Below the pieces are notes generated by a model that worked only from the letters and a program-made list of their open reading frames with translations, did not search any database and had not been told where the DNA came from. A DNA stretch of 64,000 bases from Ignelater luminosus. Lineage: Eukaryota; Arthropoda; Insecta; Coleoptera; Elateridae. The stretch is from contig VTPC01000391.1 in the NCBI GenBank assembly GCA_011009095.1, positions 224,546 through 288,545 of the forward strand, written 5' to 3'. Shown in pieces: positions 12,638 to 25,925 of this stretch (the first letter of the stretch is position 1; the number at the start of each line of letters is the position of its first letter). A program made the position numbers and the translations under genes.

Positions 12638-12673
12638 TTTAATCTCATTAAATCAAGATATAATGAGATTAAA
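12638..12673. repeat. perfect 13-base inverted repeat
   Basis: tttaatctcatta and its exact reverse complement taatgagattaaa are separated by 10 bases (aatcaagata). It could form a hairpin or be the remains of a small element; there is no other context. Confidence 0.7.
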
Positions 12674-13800
12674 CATACTAAACGTTTGCGTTGTAAAATC
12701 TCAGAAATCTCTGATACTTCTTAAAACATATTTTTTGTTGTATTGCAAGATGACCCTACAACCCAAAAAGGTTTAAATGTTGTTATTAAATCCAGTAATG
12801 TCAAGACAGACGTCTGCTGAATCCTCTATCACTAAGGAGTCTTGGAAGTTATATAAGAATATCTCTTACAATTCAAGAGGCACCCTGTGTAGCTTTACAT
12901 GTTTAGTAAAAGCCTCGAACGACTTCTGAAGGAGATTGTAAGTCATTTATGTGGCATCCAACTGTTTCTGAAAATGTGTACAAGGTTTTCGAAATGTAAA
13001 AGTTCATCAAGCTCTTTCTAATCTACTTACACTTAATCGGCTTTCCATATAGATTTTTTGTTAGAGAAATAAAGGAATATGAAGAGATCTTTCATTCATG
13101 CCTTAAGACTTAATTAGTTGTGATGGTTAGTTTTTCAATTATCTTATCAACATTAGCGTAGCGGTTTTACTTTTTCCCTCAAGATATAACGACCACTCTA
13201 ATCAGATTTTTGCTTTTTTATAACTTCCCGGTAATGTAATAGTATTTTATATCATTACATCATAACGGTCGATTAATGAATTTTATTGATGGGATATAAT
13301 TTTTCTTTTCATATTTTAAACGGGAAAATTGTCATTAGAAAACATGAATTTGAATTCGAATTCTTCCGGAAACTTTGCTGTAATTTGTACATTAATCAAT
13401 TTTGGATTCGCACGTATATAATTCTTTTTATTTTATTCATAATATTAATTATTCACAGTGTAGAGACAATCGAAATAATTTTGTTTTTACAATACAATTT
13501 ATCATCTTGCAAATACAAGTAAAATTGCAACTTCATAGAATTTTGTTCTTTTTCCTTGGATACAGAATTATTCAAATAATTGTAATTTTCTGATTCAATT
13601 ATGACACTTGCACATAAAAAGCTAATAACATCCAAAAATAAAAAAAGTAACCTGGAGGCTACGTGCAAAAGTCATTTATGAGTGCAGCCCGGGCAAAATA
13701 GAGGGAGCAATGTTAATTCAATATAAGTAATTGCAAAAAAGATAGCTATAGCTTCTTTTGTAGACTCGGTTTAAAATTATTTAAGAGCGTTTTTCTAGTT

Positions 13801-14055
13801 TTATTTGTTACAAAGGTAATCGGTTTTAGAACAATTTAAATAATCCATATGTTGCCTTAGGTAAGGAACTGCGTCGCAAAGCCTTTTAACTGAGAAATAT
13901 GGCACTTTACATTTTTTGCACTTCAGTTTTGGCGTTACACCTTTTGTTACCATTCCACATGAAGATGAAGAAGCTCGAATCAATACTCGGTTTGGAGTTG
14001 GTGTCTTCAAGGTAAAGATTGATTGATTATTCGAGTGCAATCCTTTGAAGATTTC
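13801..14055 (-). CDS. unidentified candidate exon with a zinc-finger-like Cys/His pattern
   Basis: The minus-strand frame is open for about 84 codons and ends at a TAA at 13801-13803. It reads CGMVTKGVTPKLKCKKCKV, then PYFSVKRLCDAVPYLRQHM, then DYLNCSK. The CKKC, followed by an F/L/H pattern and a final H-x5-C, is reminiscent of a degenerate C2HC zinc finger, but the loop of about 19 residues is longer than the usual 12. No splice acceptor is certain and no neighbour exon is recognised. Open frames of this size arise by chance several times in 64 kb of such AT-rich DNA, so this is only a candidate. Confidence 0.22.
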   Translation of the reverse strand, partial: EIFKGLHSNNQSIFTLKTPTPNRVLIRASSSSCGMVTKGVTPKLKCKKCKVPYFSVKRLCDAVPYLRQHMDYLNCSKTDYLCNK

Positions 14056-14389
14056 TTAAAACCTAAACGGTATTCGAAATTCAATTGAAAGAGTCAAATT
14101 AGTTGAAACAAACTTTTTTCCGAGACAGGCGACAAACTGAATGAATACAGGGTTCCAATAGGAAAAATCGGGGAAAAGCCAAGAAATTTGTCGAAATCCA
14201 AAAAAATTCAGAAAATTCATTGAAGAAAGAAGATTTAAATAAGACTACTAATTCATCCAGAATAGAATTAAACTTGCTTTTGTATATACGTAGGAATGAC
14301 CATAGAATTACTCCCAACTATTTTCGTGACTGATTGTCCAAAAAATAGTTTACGCACAGTTGACTCACTCTTTCAGCATTAGTTTTGTA

Positions 14390-14885
14390 TTTACAAGATT
14401 AAATACGACAGGTTTTGGATACCTCTTGCAGGGTCGTGTATCGGAAAAGAAAAGAAGTATGGTGACCAACTCAGATGAACGAACCCCGATCACATGCGTT
14501 CTAGCGGGGGGCGCAAGCCCAACGTCACAGCATATTTTTAATCCCGCTGCAAACGGCCTCGAATTGCGCAGAACCGACTCAAGAGTTACCAGAAAATTCT
14601 TGGTCTACGTACTCATACTTCGTAGGGCGAAATGCCGGGTGTGATTCTGAGAAGAATCGTTTTATGATCATCTTTCTCTGCCTCCAACATGCTCTTCATT
14701 TCGATCGCCATCACCATCGACATCATCCACCAACACAAAGGCTCTTCACCGACTGGCTTCTCTTGGTTACGATGAGATCTTATGGGACTATCAATCGCTC
14801 CACCACTATTTTTTTTTATATAAAACGTGGTTTGTTCTGAAATGTTTTGGCTAAAATTATTCGATTTCGAAAGGATTGTTTAGAA
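14390..14885. other. GC-rich island, open in several frames, unidentified
   Basis: This patch stands out from its flanks. On the plus strand a frame preceded by a splice-like ctcttgcag (about 14432) runs GRVSEKKRSMVTNSDERTP and on to a stop at 14642-14644. On the minus strand a frame is open from about 14885 to the TGA at 14613-14615, including GGAIDSPIRSHRNQEKPVGE and MLEAEKDDHKTILLRITPG. A third, plus-strand frame is also long. I recognise none of these proteins, and no known snRNA or tRNA fits. It may be an exon, a fragment of a transposable element or a structured RNA. Confidence 0.35.
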
Positions 14886-16652
14886 CAAAGTCATAATTCA
14901 CTCTTTCTTATAGTTTAAAATCTTGATTAGATTATCACTTACCTGTTTTATTTTAAAAATCTAAGATTGAAAAAAAATAAAGAAATCATTGAGTTTCGAA
15001 CTCGACACCTCATGTTATTTTTAAATATAATATCGACCCACGAGACTTGTAATTTACGAATGAAAGAGTCATGGTAAATTCTCATTTTATTTAAAAATGG
15101 AATTTTAACAAATTACCCGTTTTGAGACCTGCAACATCGGATTTCTAAAATGGTTAGATGTGGAGTCTCGTTATGACCAATCTTAAATTGCAAGAAAAAG
15201 ATTGATGTTGATCTTTTATCTAAAAGTCAGTAGACTGACAACTGGATAAAGTTGTCTTGAGTATAGTCGAATGCATTTAGAGAACTAATTGCTTCAAGCC
15301 ATGCCAAGTTTTGTATCCATAGACCGTTTTAATTCAATCCGGCTCAGCTATTACATTAGAAGAGTTGTAAAATCATGGCAACGCAACGTTCTGAAATAAC
15401 GAGCTTTATTCTTTCGTCAAAATCAAGAGCGACTGTGATGTGGAACGATTCGGGCTTGACTTCCGGCTAGAATCCGTTCCAGATTTCTATGGCAATAGCA
15501 AATCATTAGGTTTTTGATCTTTTTTTCAATATCTACCTAGCTGTCTTATTAACAAGTTCTGCTATGTTGTGTCAATGTAGATTTTTCTTTGAAAGCTTAC
15601 TAATGAAATAATAATAAAACTTTTAAGATCTTTTGTTTTTCAAAACAATAATTGGTAAGAATGGGTCAGATTATTAAACGTTTGATCTACCGACTTTTAG
15701 CTAATTAATACTCTGTCGGGAACCTACTTTTCACTTTATTGGAAGTGTGACTTATGGAGGTTCTACTGTATTTATTTAATACACAAAATGTATATTTTTC
15801 TTTTCACCGGTATAAAAATAATGATCTTAAGTCTACATATTTATCAATCTAATCTAATAGCGATTAGTTATTCTTATTATTATCTTTCCTAACTGCTAAA
15901 TTCACAGAAATGATTCTAATAACGAAGCAAAGGAATGAAGGCATCTTACAAGGTACAACAAGTTTTAAACTTGGGAATTCTAATTACAACAAGCGAAACT
16001 GTATAAACCTGTAGGAATATTTCATGAAAGCAACAACCCTCGTATTTTGTGCAATGCATATTTTATGAATTTAAACGTCAGAAGAACAAGACAGACAAAA
16101 GATAACCAACTACTAAACTTCTAAACAGATCTATATATAAGCTTCTTACCAGTCCCTCATAAAATTAAATGTAGGACGGACGGTGCCCTAAAAAATTAAT
16201 AAGGCTCAATTAGTTGATTACAGTTTATCTAACACTATAATATGACAATTAAATTTAAACTGTTTTAATAAAAAGAAAGTTTTTATTAGACAATAGCACG
16301 TTTTACTCTTGTTTAGAATATTCAACATTTTATTTTACATGAGAAAGTTTATTGGATTCAATAAAAATTTTATAGAACAGGCGACTGTAACTACTAACCC
16401 TGATATCGCAGATCTACATTTTACGTAAAATAGGGCAAATTCAATTTTGTAGCAATCAATGAAAATGGTTTTATTTCAAACAATGGGTGGTGTTCAACAA
16501 TGTGGTGTGGTATCCTTATTATAAATATTGATATATCGATCGAAACGTGAAAGCAAATATTTGATAATAGATAAATAGTATTATTGTATCTATTTGCTTC
16601 CTATTATGAATTCTAAACACCACTTTTTTTACTTTAATAGAAAAACAGCTTT

Positions 16653-16677
16653 CCATCATCATCATCATTATTATTAT
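16653..16677. repeat. CAT/TAT trinucleotide microsatellite
   Basis: About five CAT units are followed directly by interrupted TAT units, in plain AT-rich surroundings. Confidence 0.8.
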
Positions 16678-19600
16678 AACTTCATGAAAACTTGTTTAGT
16701 GACTTATGTTCTCTGAAATAATTGGAATAATTTAAACATCTCAGGAAGTGAAGTTTACGTGATGTATAATTGTTTCACGAGTTGTCTTATTCACTACATT
16801 AATGTGACATTCTTGAAATTTATAGAATTTACTCGTTGAAAGAGTTGTAATTTTTTAATGGAGATTAACCTACTTATTAGAGGCTAACAAATAGAATTAA
16901 AATATTGTTCATCTCAAAAAGAAGCTCGTAACTATTATAATTTATATTTTAAAAGCTAAGATGTAATCTTTAGTATTTATACAAAAAAATATCTTATTAG
17001 GAGAGGAAAATAATGAGTAGAATATTAAAGGTGAGTAGGAAAATAGAACTCTTCATTGACTAATGATTGTGTTTAGAAGACCGTGAATTCTCAAATAATT
17101 GTAAACCAGCTGGTATAAACAGGAAATAAATAATAAAATCGAAAAGACATAAGAAATTCTCGATTATTTTTGACCTGGTTTTTTCTCTTGAGAGACCTTA
17201 CGTAGGTAGTCTTTTGCACCACATAAATAAATATCTAATTGGATATACAGGGTGTCCTAGCGATTTGTAATCGGAAATAACGTAACGTCATTTATGGCTC
17301 CAACAGCTTTGACGTTATTCAATTATTTCTTGTAAAACTTTGCTAAATTATTATATTACCACATTAGAAAAAGACGTGATAATGATGAAAAACGCGATAT
17401 AAAATACCCAGCGACTATGATTGGGGTAATAAGTAGAATCTTAAAGAATGTTAGCTAACTTGGAATTGTTAATTTTAGTATCAATCAATCAATCTAATAG
17501 ACAGAATATATTTACACGTTACAAGATTCAGCGATCCAATAGGCGAGCTTACAAGTTCAATTACTTGAATACTACTGTGGAACCATGAAGCCAAAATATA
17601 GATAAGAAGAATAGTTGAGAGGCCTAGAAAAATCCATAAGATCCGGTAGACATTACTAATGCGCAAGTTCATGTTCATACATCAATATGTTTCAGTTAAA
17701 TAAGGTAAGATGCTACCAAAGACAAAACAAAAAAATATTATACTATGCCTTATAAAACTTCTCATTGGCAAATTAGACGGAGGCCATGGAGTAGCTGTGA
17801 AGTTATCGACACAATCAAAATTAAAGAAATTTATAAACTGTCAATTCTTGTGAATCCTACGTCACATTCTGAAAACGGTGATTAAAACAGAACCAGAATT
17901 GTTTGTGACTAACATTTTCTCTTTACTGTCTTTATTGGACTTCAAGACATACGTCACTATCATTGCAATTCCCAATTACTTCTCTCTCTGAAGGGTGAAC
18001 CAGTATTCTAGCGAATTTTTAATTGATTACTGAGACTTAGAGTCCATTTGCTAATTTGTATTCTCTATTCTTTGGTAAAATAATGGAAGATGTACTCATG
18101 GGCAATCTTAAACCATGCTACTTGTGTACGGATGAAAGTATCAAGTATCATTCATCCCTTGGATCAGCATTTCCTAATTTAATAATCGAGAGTTTCATTT
18201 TCTTTAGACTCGTGACGCAGGTTTGAAATACACAATAAAAACACACAATATTCAAGTTTGATATTACATATGTTAAAAAAGAACTAAGATTTAACTTAGA
18301 GGGTTTATAACCCCCTCCTCTTTCATCTAATGCGATGACAGTGTAGACCCTGGAACAAAAATCATCCATAACGCGCTGAACGACATGATCTTCGATTACA
18401 TGAACCTCTCTGGCATTTTTCCACCCTAGAGTGTTCTGGGCATAATGGAAGAAACTTATCAGATAACCTCGTTAAAAATCATAGAGGTTGACGTCTGGAT
18501 CAGAGAGTGGACAATCTACGCCATATAAACGTAGCATCCATATCAATGCAGAAGGTCTCTTGAAAGTGGTCCCGATGTCCTGTACGAATATTAGTTCTGT
18601 AACGCCTTCTTTGCTGATGGCACATACAATAACTTTCTGTTTATTAACATAGTCTTGAAGCCTATTCAAAAGGAAAGAGGATATGTTCTGAGAATTTTAA
18701 TGTGCCGAGAAAAGTTTTGTAATCAAATTGAATCACAGTTTAAACTCAGTAATTGTGCTAACCAAAAGATTCAAATTTAGTTGAGTCCGCGCAAACTAAT
18801 ACGTTTCTAGTTTTCTTTTAAATAATGCATAAGCATAAAATATTAGGACGATCAAAAATTTTAATAAGTAACTGTGACATGACAAGAGTCGACCGCTTCT
18901 GGCCCCCAGAGTCGGGACTGGATCTTGGGGATAAATAAACTAGAACCTTGTCAAAATTAATTTATTCCAATAATTTACATAAAATTGGTTGAGAGGCACA
19001 AAACATAAAATCAATATCCATATGGCGAAATAATAGCGAAGAAAAATTAGTAAATATTTAACAAGGTGCTCTTATAAGAACTGCAGACTGGTATGGCAAT
19101 GTCTTTATCATATTTAGAAGTTTCTGCCGAAACGGTTCACAATTTTTCTTTCAGTCTTGTTGGTCTTTTTTACGGTTTGGTGCGACTTGTATAAGTTTTG
19201 ACATGAAGCATAAACGTGACTTACTTAGACTAAAATAGGGAATTAGCTAGATTGGATTCAGTTCGCTCAGCCTCTCAACGAATTTGTCTATCCAATTCTA
19301 TTGTAACCGTGAATGGGAAAATTGATTGTACCTATACTTTCGAAAAATCAGGAGTTGGTTTTAGAACCAATTTAAGTCCGTTTGGTACTTGGTACACTAA
19401 GAGCCACAATAAGTTGACACGAGGCATGAGATAACATAAAAAATACTTAGACATACATAGAAATAACAATTTTGGATTAGGACGATGTACAAAATCAAAA
19501 TATCAGATTCGCGAAACACTTGGTAAATAAGATAGTACATAATATATAAAAAGAAAATATGGGAAAATCTTGTTGGTGACGAACTAGTAAATTTCCTTTA

Positions 19601-21985
19601 GTAAAGTTTGCTTAACTTACTCATTGCTAACTCAAATTTGATACACATGTTAAATTAGAATGAGTAGTCAAAATTTCCACCACTAACTTTTAAACACTTC
19701 CAAGTTTGAATAAATGGCAACCCTGTCCAAAGCATCTATTGATAAATAAATATCGATCGTAAATATTAACGGTGTGCTGTGAAAGGCATGTCGTCCTATT
19801 AGTAACCATTTGTGATCGAAAGAATTAGTGTTAGATTAACGTAAGAAATGTTATTTTCTATTTTCATTATTCTTTGAACAAATTTTGAAGCTGCGCAGTT
19901 TTTGACATTAGCTGATATTTTTGATCGAACTTGTTTAGGAAACGTATAGGATGATCTACGTTTCACAGCATGACCTTGATCATAACCTCTAGGCAAGTGT
20001 CTAAGACATTTTATTGTACTTTTTGGTAAAATAAAGTTGAACTTGCAAGTGCTCGACAGAGACAAGAAAAGAGAAAGCTTTTGCGAGAGAGAAGTTATGG
20101 AGAAAGAAACTTTTAAAATCATGATACATAGGAAATATGCATTATTTTAAGTTTTTCTAAGACAGAATTGGTGTTTTGAGTCAGATCGATAAGACACACA
20201 CGTAATACACAAGTACCTGCTATGTTAAGATCGAGGTACCTAATTTAAATTTATCAGTAGATAGTTGGTGATTATTTTATTAGTAATAATATATGGTGTC
20301 TGAGGTAACAATATATCATAATATTGAAAATAGAATTTTTAGTGTTAAATCGTGATTGTGGGTTGTTGGATATTTTAACATATTACGTTAGATTTCCTAA
20401 TATAGCTATAAACAATAAACGCAAATATTTTTTTATTACTAGATTATTTCCAAGGTTTTTTTACATGAGTAGGTAGGTAAATACTATATTTTAAATTTCC
20501 ATGTTATTATTATTACGTATCTAGCAAAAATGGCAATAAAAATACACACAATAATTAAAATACAAAAAAACTGGGTTAGCTTTGAAAGGTTTCAGTGAAA
20601 TTATACACATTTCAATAAAAAACAAGAGAAGTTAATTAGTGATGTTAAAATTACTTTTATCATCGAAACACATTCATTATATTAAAGTTCTCTTTTAAAT
20701 GTGAAATTATACTTTTGTTTCATCCAAACCGAAGTAGTACAATCTTGTAGTAGTTGGTTTGTATTTACATTCTCACCGTTCCATAGCCTAAAAGTTTTCT
20801 TCCTTTAACTTTATAAGGAAACATTTAAATATTTATTTTGCATTTTATTATCTTGTAACTTTACAAAACATAAATATTCTAAATGTCTGGTATGGAAATT
20901 CGGTGCTAATTTAATGTAAATAAAATCTTGAACTAATCTGCCTTTTAAACTTCACAATGAATGAACGACCTCTGCAATATTTAGATTTATCTAAATTATA
21001 ATAATGTAGAAATAATAATTTTCAAAACAATCTTAATCATTCATTGTTAATCAATATAATTACTAAATCTTTTTTCTTTATTGTTTTTTTAACTCGAACT
21101 AATCAGTTTAATTACTTGGCTTTTTACAGCATCAACTTTCTTAATTGGTTAGAAGCGTAAATCCTACCATTTAAAATTCTTTAAAATAAAAGTGTTAAAT
21201 CCCTATGGATCTATCTTCATGTTTATTTTATTCTTGGTGGCATTGAGTATTTTAAATTTAATTCTTCTCTTTTTAAATTTTAAATTAACAGAATTTAGTT
21301 TTTATTTCTGAGTTTCCAACTTTGAATATTGATTTACAATTATGAAGTTTTAACAATACCTGTTTGTAACTTTTATCTTTTTTATTAAAACACATTCACT
21401 ACCTACTAAAAATTCAAATTTCTTATACATAGTTGATAAGCATCCTACTTTTATCAAATCGCATCTGAAATATGACAAGAATTAAGTAGGTTGTAATCAA
21501 AATCAATAATCAAATCAAAAGATCTCGTCATCGGCGACATCTGTGAGAAATGTGCAAAATTGTGGCTTATTATTGTATTTTTCTATTTTCTATTATCAAA
21601 GGCTCTTCACCAGTGTGAATGTGTGAATTATTTTAGCTGTTCACTAGTGTGTATCTCGCATAAATTGTAAAGGCAAAGCGTCATATCAGTACTAGTAATT
21701 TTGCATAATCTTTAAAATGAACAATTCTTATTTAAAAACATTACTACATTATTATTATTATTTCAAATTTGATTAAAAGATTTTGAATGAATCAGTTTGG
21801 AAAATTCTTGTAAAGCAAGTTTAGACATAGTGTCTGAAAAACTCTAGTTTAAATTACCCTAGATCGATCAATATTAAATATTGATTTTTTTACACAGCGG
21901 GTGGAACACGTGTTGTTGACTGAATGATATGATATTCAATCAGGGGAGAGGTTCGAGCCAATGATTTTCATAATTCTTTATGGAC

Positions 21986-22002
21986 CCATCCTACTAGGAT
22001 GG
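21986..22002. repeat. short palindrome
   Basis: ccatccta and its exact complement taggatgg flank a single C. It lies in an otherwise featureless stretch. Confidence 0.5.
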
Positions 22003-23929
22003 CAGGAAATCCTACAAGGCCAGTTGGACAAAGAGAGATTTAAAGCTAGTTTTACACAGAGTCCAAGGAAATTGGAGTAGAGGATAAACCACAATTGTGA
22101 AAACCAGCCAACAAATACAAATTCAACAGAAGTCTCGATTGGTTTGACACTTATCTATGCCGCAGTTTAATCAATGTAGACCATTCAGCATTCATCGTTT
22201 TTCTTCGCATTTACTTGTGTTGACTTACAGTTACGTTTGGAGTTTAAATGGCTTTGTTTCATTGCTTGTCAGCCACTGCAAATCCCAAATTCAATCATAC
22301 AGTAAACCGTGATTTTTTACTTGTGTCGATAAATGTATTACAGAAGAAACAATTACTAGGAATTCTTCATCAAATCTTTTTGTTGATAATAATTGGCTTA
22401 TTAGAAATAACATTTCATTGAGTTATGAACTAAAAGAAAGAAGTTAAAAATTAGTGATACCTTCTTGGTGCATTTAATTTTATTATGCCTAGTTACAAGC
22501 TGTAAAAATAGCCTATAATGCAGTACTTTTGTTTAATTGCACATTTAAAGACCTAGAAATGTCAGTTTTGCTAATTCACGAAGCGATAGCGACATAGTAA
22601 TTTACTAGATAGGCCAAATTGTATATTTATCTCCATAATAATTTTTATCTTGCTCATTAATTCCCGGTGAATTTATTAGTATTATTATTATGTTCGTATT
22701 TAGAATTGTTAGTATAATAATGACTGATAAAACTTGAAAAAGATACTGGTTATTAAATAAAAAAATGGGACACTCTTTGTTATCATCATTAGTTACCACC
22801 ATGTAATTTTCTAAAAGCCAAAGTTTACTCTTTAATGAACAAACTCATGAAAATAACAGCTAAACTTGAATCTTTACACTTCCAAACTTGTATAATTTGT
22901 TGACGTTTTTTTGTTAGGAAGTTTTTAGATTAAATTAACCAGAAGTTATTAACAGATGGTATTTGAAAATAACACTTTGAAGGTTTTGTATAAATCCTTG
23001 TAGACCAAAAATACAACTTTGAATTTATACTGTAGTGGCACTGACTGATTTGTTTATTTACGTGCGTTTTTAAATAGCGGTTTGTTGTAAAAAAGAGAAA
23101 ACAAAATGTTGATTTTGTAAGAATAAATGTGTATTTGAATGTTTCATTCGTCAAGACAGAATAACTCCTAATGTACATATTTACTTTTGGTGAAAACTGC
23201 ATCTTTAGCAATAATTTATTTACTAGTAATAAATGTTGTGAATTCTAAATTTACCACGCAAATTCTTTAACAGTAGTTATATTTAACCTTTCCTATTATT
23301 ATATTTATCTTAATTGTTTTTGTTTATATTGGCGCCTTATTATATTCTAGTAATACTCAATGCGAGATCTACTTTTGAGTATGCCTATTACATAAATATC
23401 GTTTCAGTCGCAACGAGTGTAAAACATTGAGATGCGGTTGTACAAGTATGTAACCTAGTTTTTGAAGATATGTAATTAAGGACATTTCGAAAAACCTGCT
23501 TGTTGGAAAAAAAGAGATTTTAAAATTCATTCATAACGCGTCGTGTTTGCTTCGAGTTTGCAGTTCATGATGTTATACGTCTTCGTTCTTAATTCTTAAA
23601 TAATGGAATATCAGTTGTGAGAAATGAGAAATCTTTATAGATTATCGCTTTGAAATGTGTAGAATTGTATATCGTACAAAAAAGATTTATCGTTTTCCTT
23701 AAAAAGAAGTTAGATGCATATTGCTTAAGGAAACAAAAACATTGTTGAATATATAAAAATAAATTTCGCAAACTTGTTTGGAAACTACCCACATACTTAG
23801 ATAGCTAGCAATAGTATGATGAAGAATTTTTAATTGAAGAGAAAGATTTTATAGAATAATGATTTACATTTAATCAACCAAACAAATAATTCCACAATAA
23901 AGAATATACCAGATGCGAGAAAAACGACA

Positions 23930-23943
23930 GCGCCATCTAGTGA
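23930..23943 (-). promoter_or_regulatory. CTCF-like motif
   Basis: The minus strand reads TCACTAGATGGCGC, close to the insect CTCF-type core CCACYAGRTGGCGC. It is one of three such strings in the window (also near 29588 and 63726). Binding is inferred from the motif only. Confidence 0.3.
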
Positions 23944-24907
23944 CGTATGAGATTATCGTTTCGTTTTTTACTTTTAACAGAATTTTCATTACTATATCAA
24001 CCTTTACACATTCAAGTCTTTATAAATTGTAATATTTACAGCAAGATTAAAGAAATTACTCAAGTCACTTTCTGCCAAGTTGAGTAAAAAGGTGATAATG
24101 GGCTATTTCCAAGAACCTTGGATTTTCGACTGCTACCAATATCTGATTTACTATTATTGCCCACAGAACACAAATACCATCCATAAATGTTAATAAGTAA
24201 AGTGAAGTTACTGATATAATTTACGAAAATTACTGTAACTGGACTCTCTTGTCGAGACCGGCCGCAGAATCTGGAGGATTGACTATTTAGTTGACTTCAC
24301 CACCAAACTTCTACAATCGGCTATCATAACAGTGCATGTCTAACAAACTGTAACACAATGTTTCCAACTTTCCAACCTGACCAAAACCTGGGAACCTGAT
24401 ATTAGAAGTTTACTTACTAAGTTCAATAATACCACGAGAAGGAAGATAACTCGAAAATATGTAAAACTTGTTAAAGTTCTGAAAAAAAAAATCGTTAAAA
24501 GCACTTTGATTCTATAACCTATCTATTCCCACAAATATCTACCACATAAGAGACAACTGAAGATTACTCCAACACAAACAATGTATTTAAAATCACAAGA
24601 ATTTTGCTGACGATTTTTACTACGCTTCTATAGCAAGAAATGCTGCATGAATGAAGGATTTTCGATAATAGATTATTGAAACCTCGAGAGTCTTAGAATA
24701 TGGGAACAATAATTGAAAGACTTTAGACATCAAGCTAATCTTCAGATCGTGGTTCTTTGGGTTTGATTAAAACCTGATTGTACAACAAAGCAAGTATACC
24801 ACTTGTGATTAATTCTGATGGAATTGCGATACAGACAGAACAAAAACAGTGGACCATTTCAATGAACCACATTTGGTGATATCAAAAGAGGATAGGATAA
24901 TCTCTAT

Positions 24908-25339
24908 GATACTGGCGCTTCTAGTACTGGAGAAAAGGCTGGGGCGGAAGTGGAATTATAATAGGCCTAGGCGCTTATGCTAGCGTCTAACAGCCAAGGT
25001 GGTGCTGTAGATAGGACGTAAAATGAATTCTAGGGCACGCAGGTTTTGGGGCAAGTAAATCCTTATATCCTACAACCTGAACGAGCTAGCTACTCCGAAC
25101 GGACGCAGCAGAAGGCCATAAAAAGAAATGAAAGAGCGGACTCACTTGCGAAGTGAGGAACGAAAATCCAGTTAGTGGGGCCAGAACCTAGCTGTGCGAT
25201 TTCTTTTAGTATAGCTAAAACAGCTCTTAAGGAACTGCTCCCAAACAAAGCTAAGACTACACCACAACATAACTCGAATTTCAGTAGGAGATACACTGGT
25301 CATTGCAACTTGAAACAAGAGTCAAATTCTTGGAATTAG
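24908..25339 (+). pseudogene. non-LTR retrotransposon relic: RNase H domain and following region
   Basis: In one plus-strand frame there is a piece like the start of a LINE RNase H (DTGASSTGEKAGAEV, compare YTDGSKT.EGTGAGV). Several stops follow. The same frame then resumes at 25115 with AIKRNERADSLAK, a stop, IQLVGPEPSCAISFSIAKTA, and then LKELLPNKAK and RRYTGHCNLKQ before a stop at 25337-25339. GNE.AD.LA, VGPEP and TGHC.L are characteristic of the RNase H and downstream region in Jockey/R1-like LINE ORF2 proteins. The distance between the two blocks is too short, so the middle is deleted. No reverse transcriptase or 3' tail was recognised nearby. This is a dead fragment. Confidence 0.78.
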
Positions 25340-25925
25340 AAGACATTTTTACCTCCTCCTTCTCTTCAATACCTGAACTTCGTTCTAATTATAAGTGCAG
25401 GACTGCCAATAAAAATGTGAACAAGTTCAATTCTGGTCGCAGTATGGTGGGTTCGAAGGAGAAAAAGTTTGCACGATACGAATTTGTAAGATTTGTTCCC
25501 GTAGGCAAAGCCAATTAGGCTCAAACAGATTTTGTTGTCTTGGCAAGTTATGCAAGTAGAAATATCAGTAGGACTACCAAGACTACACAGTCTGGCAGTT
25601 GTAAAATGAAACTGTTGCTATGAAACAATTGCTGATGTTACCGTCTATTAACAATCAGCATGAAATTAAACAACGGCTCTTCCTGATTTCGGTGAAGTTG
25701 TTACTGTTGAAATAAAAGGCAGTTATCAAGTTATACAGCCCTAATAACATGCAGAGATGACAGCCTGGGAAAAATCCCACTTTTGCAAAACTATCTCAAC
25801 AGTTTTGTATCTAAACATATGACGAGTTCGAGATTGGTAAACCGATAAATTCTAAGACGCTTTCTTTGCAACATTCCTAACCACCCATTTATGTTTTTTT
25901 ATGTTATATCATATTTTCATAATAA

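Larger units (their letters stand above)
9456..13800. other. non-coding, probable start of a long egh intron
   Basis: No continuation of egh (the second acidic motif or QxxRW region) was recognised. The sequence is AT-rich with short, motif-less frames. It contains one perfect 13-base inverted repeat at 12638-12673. Confidence 0.5.
14886..24907. other. long AT-rich stretch without a supported gene
   Basis: There are no recognisable protein motifs, RNA genes or complete transposons. Minor items are a CAT/TAT microsatellite at 16653-16677, a transposon-end-like tacagggtgtcctagcga at 17247-17264, a somewhat GC-richer minus-strand patch at 18290-18670 with motif-less frames, and a CTCF-like motif at 23930-23943. 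Confidence 0.5.

Noticed and set aside
18148..18669. Two minus-strand frames (KVIVCAISKEGVTELIFV... and RVYTVIALDERGGG...), considered as a Tc1-like transposase relic
   Set aside because: There is only a vague likeness to the K-V-M-V-W-G region of Tc1 transposases, with no catalytic motif or ends, so it is not listed as an element.
21950..21975. ggttcgagcc resembling a tRNA T-arm / B box
   Set aside because: The flanking bases do not form the T stem and no acceptor or anticodon arm fits.
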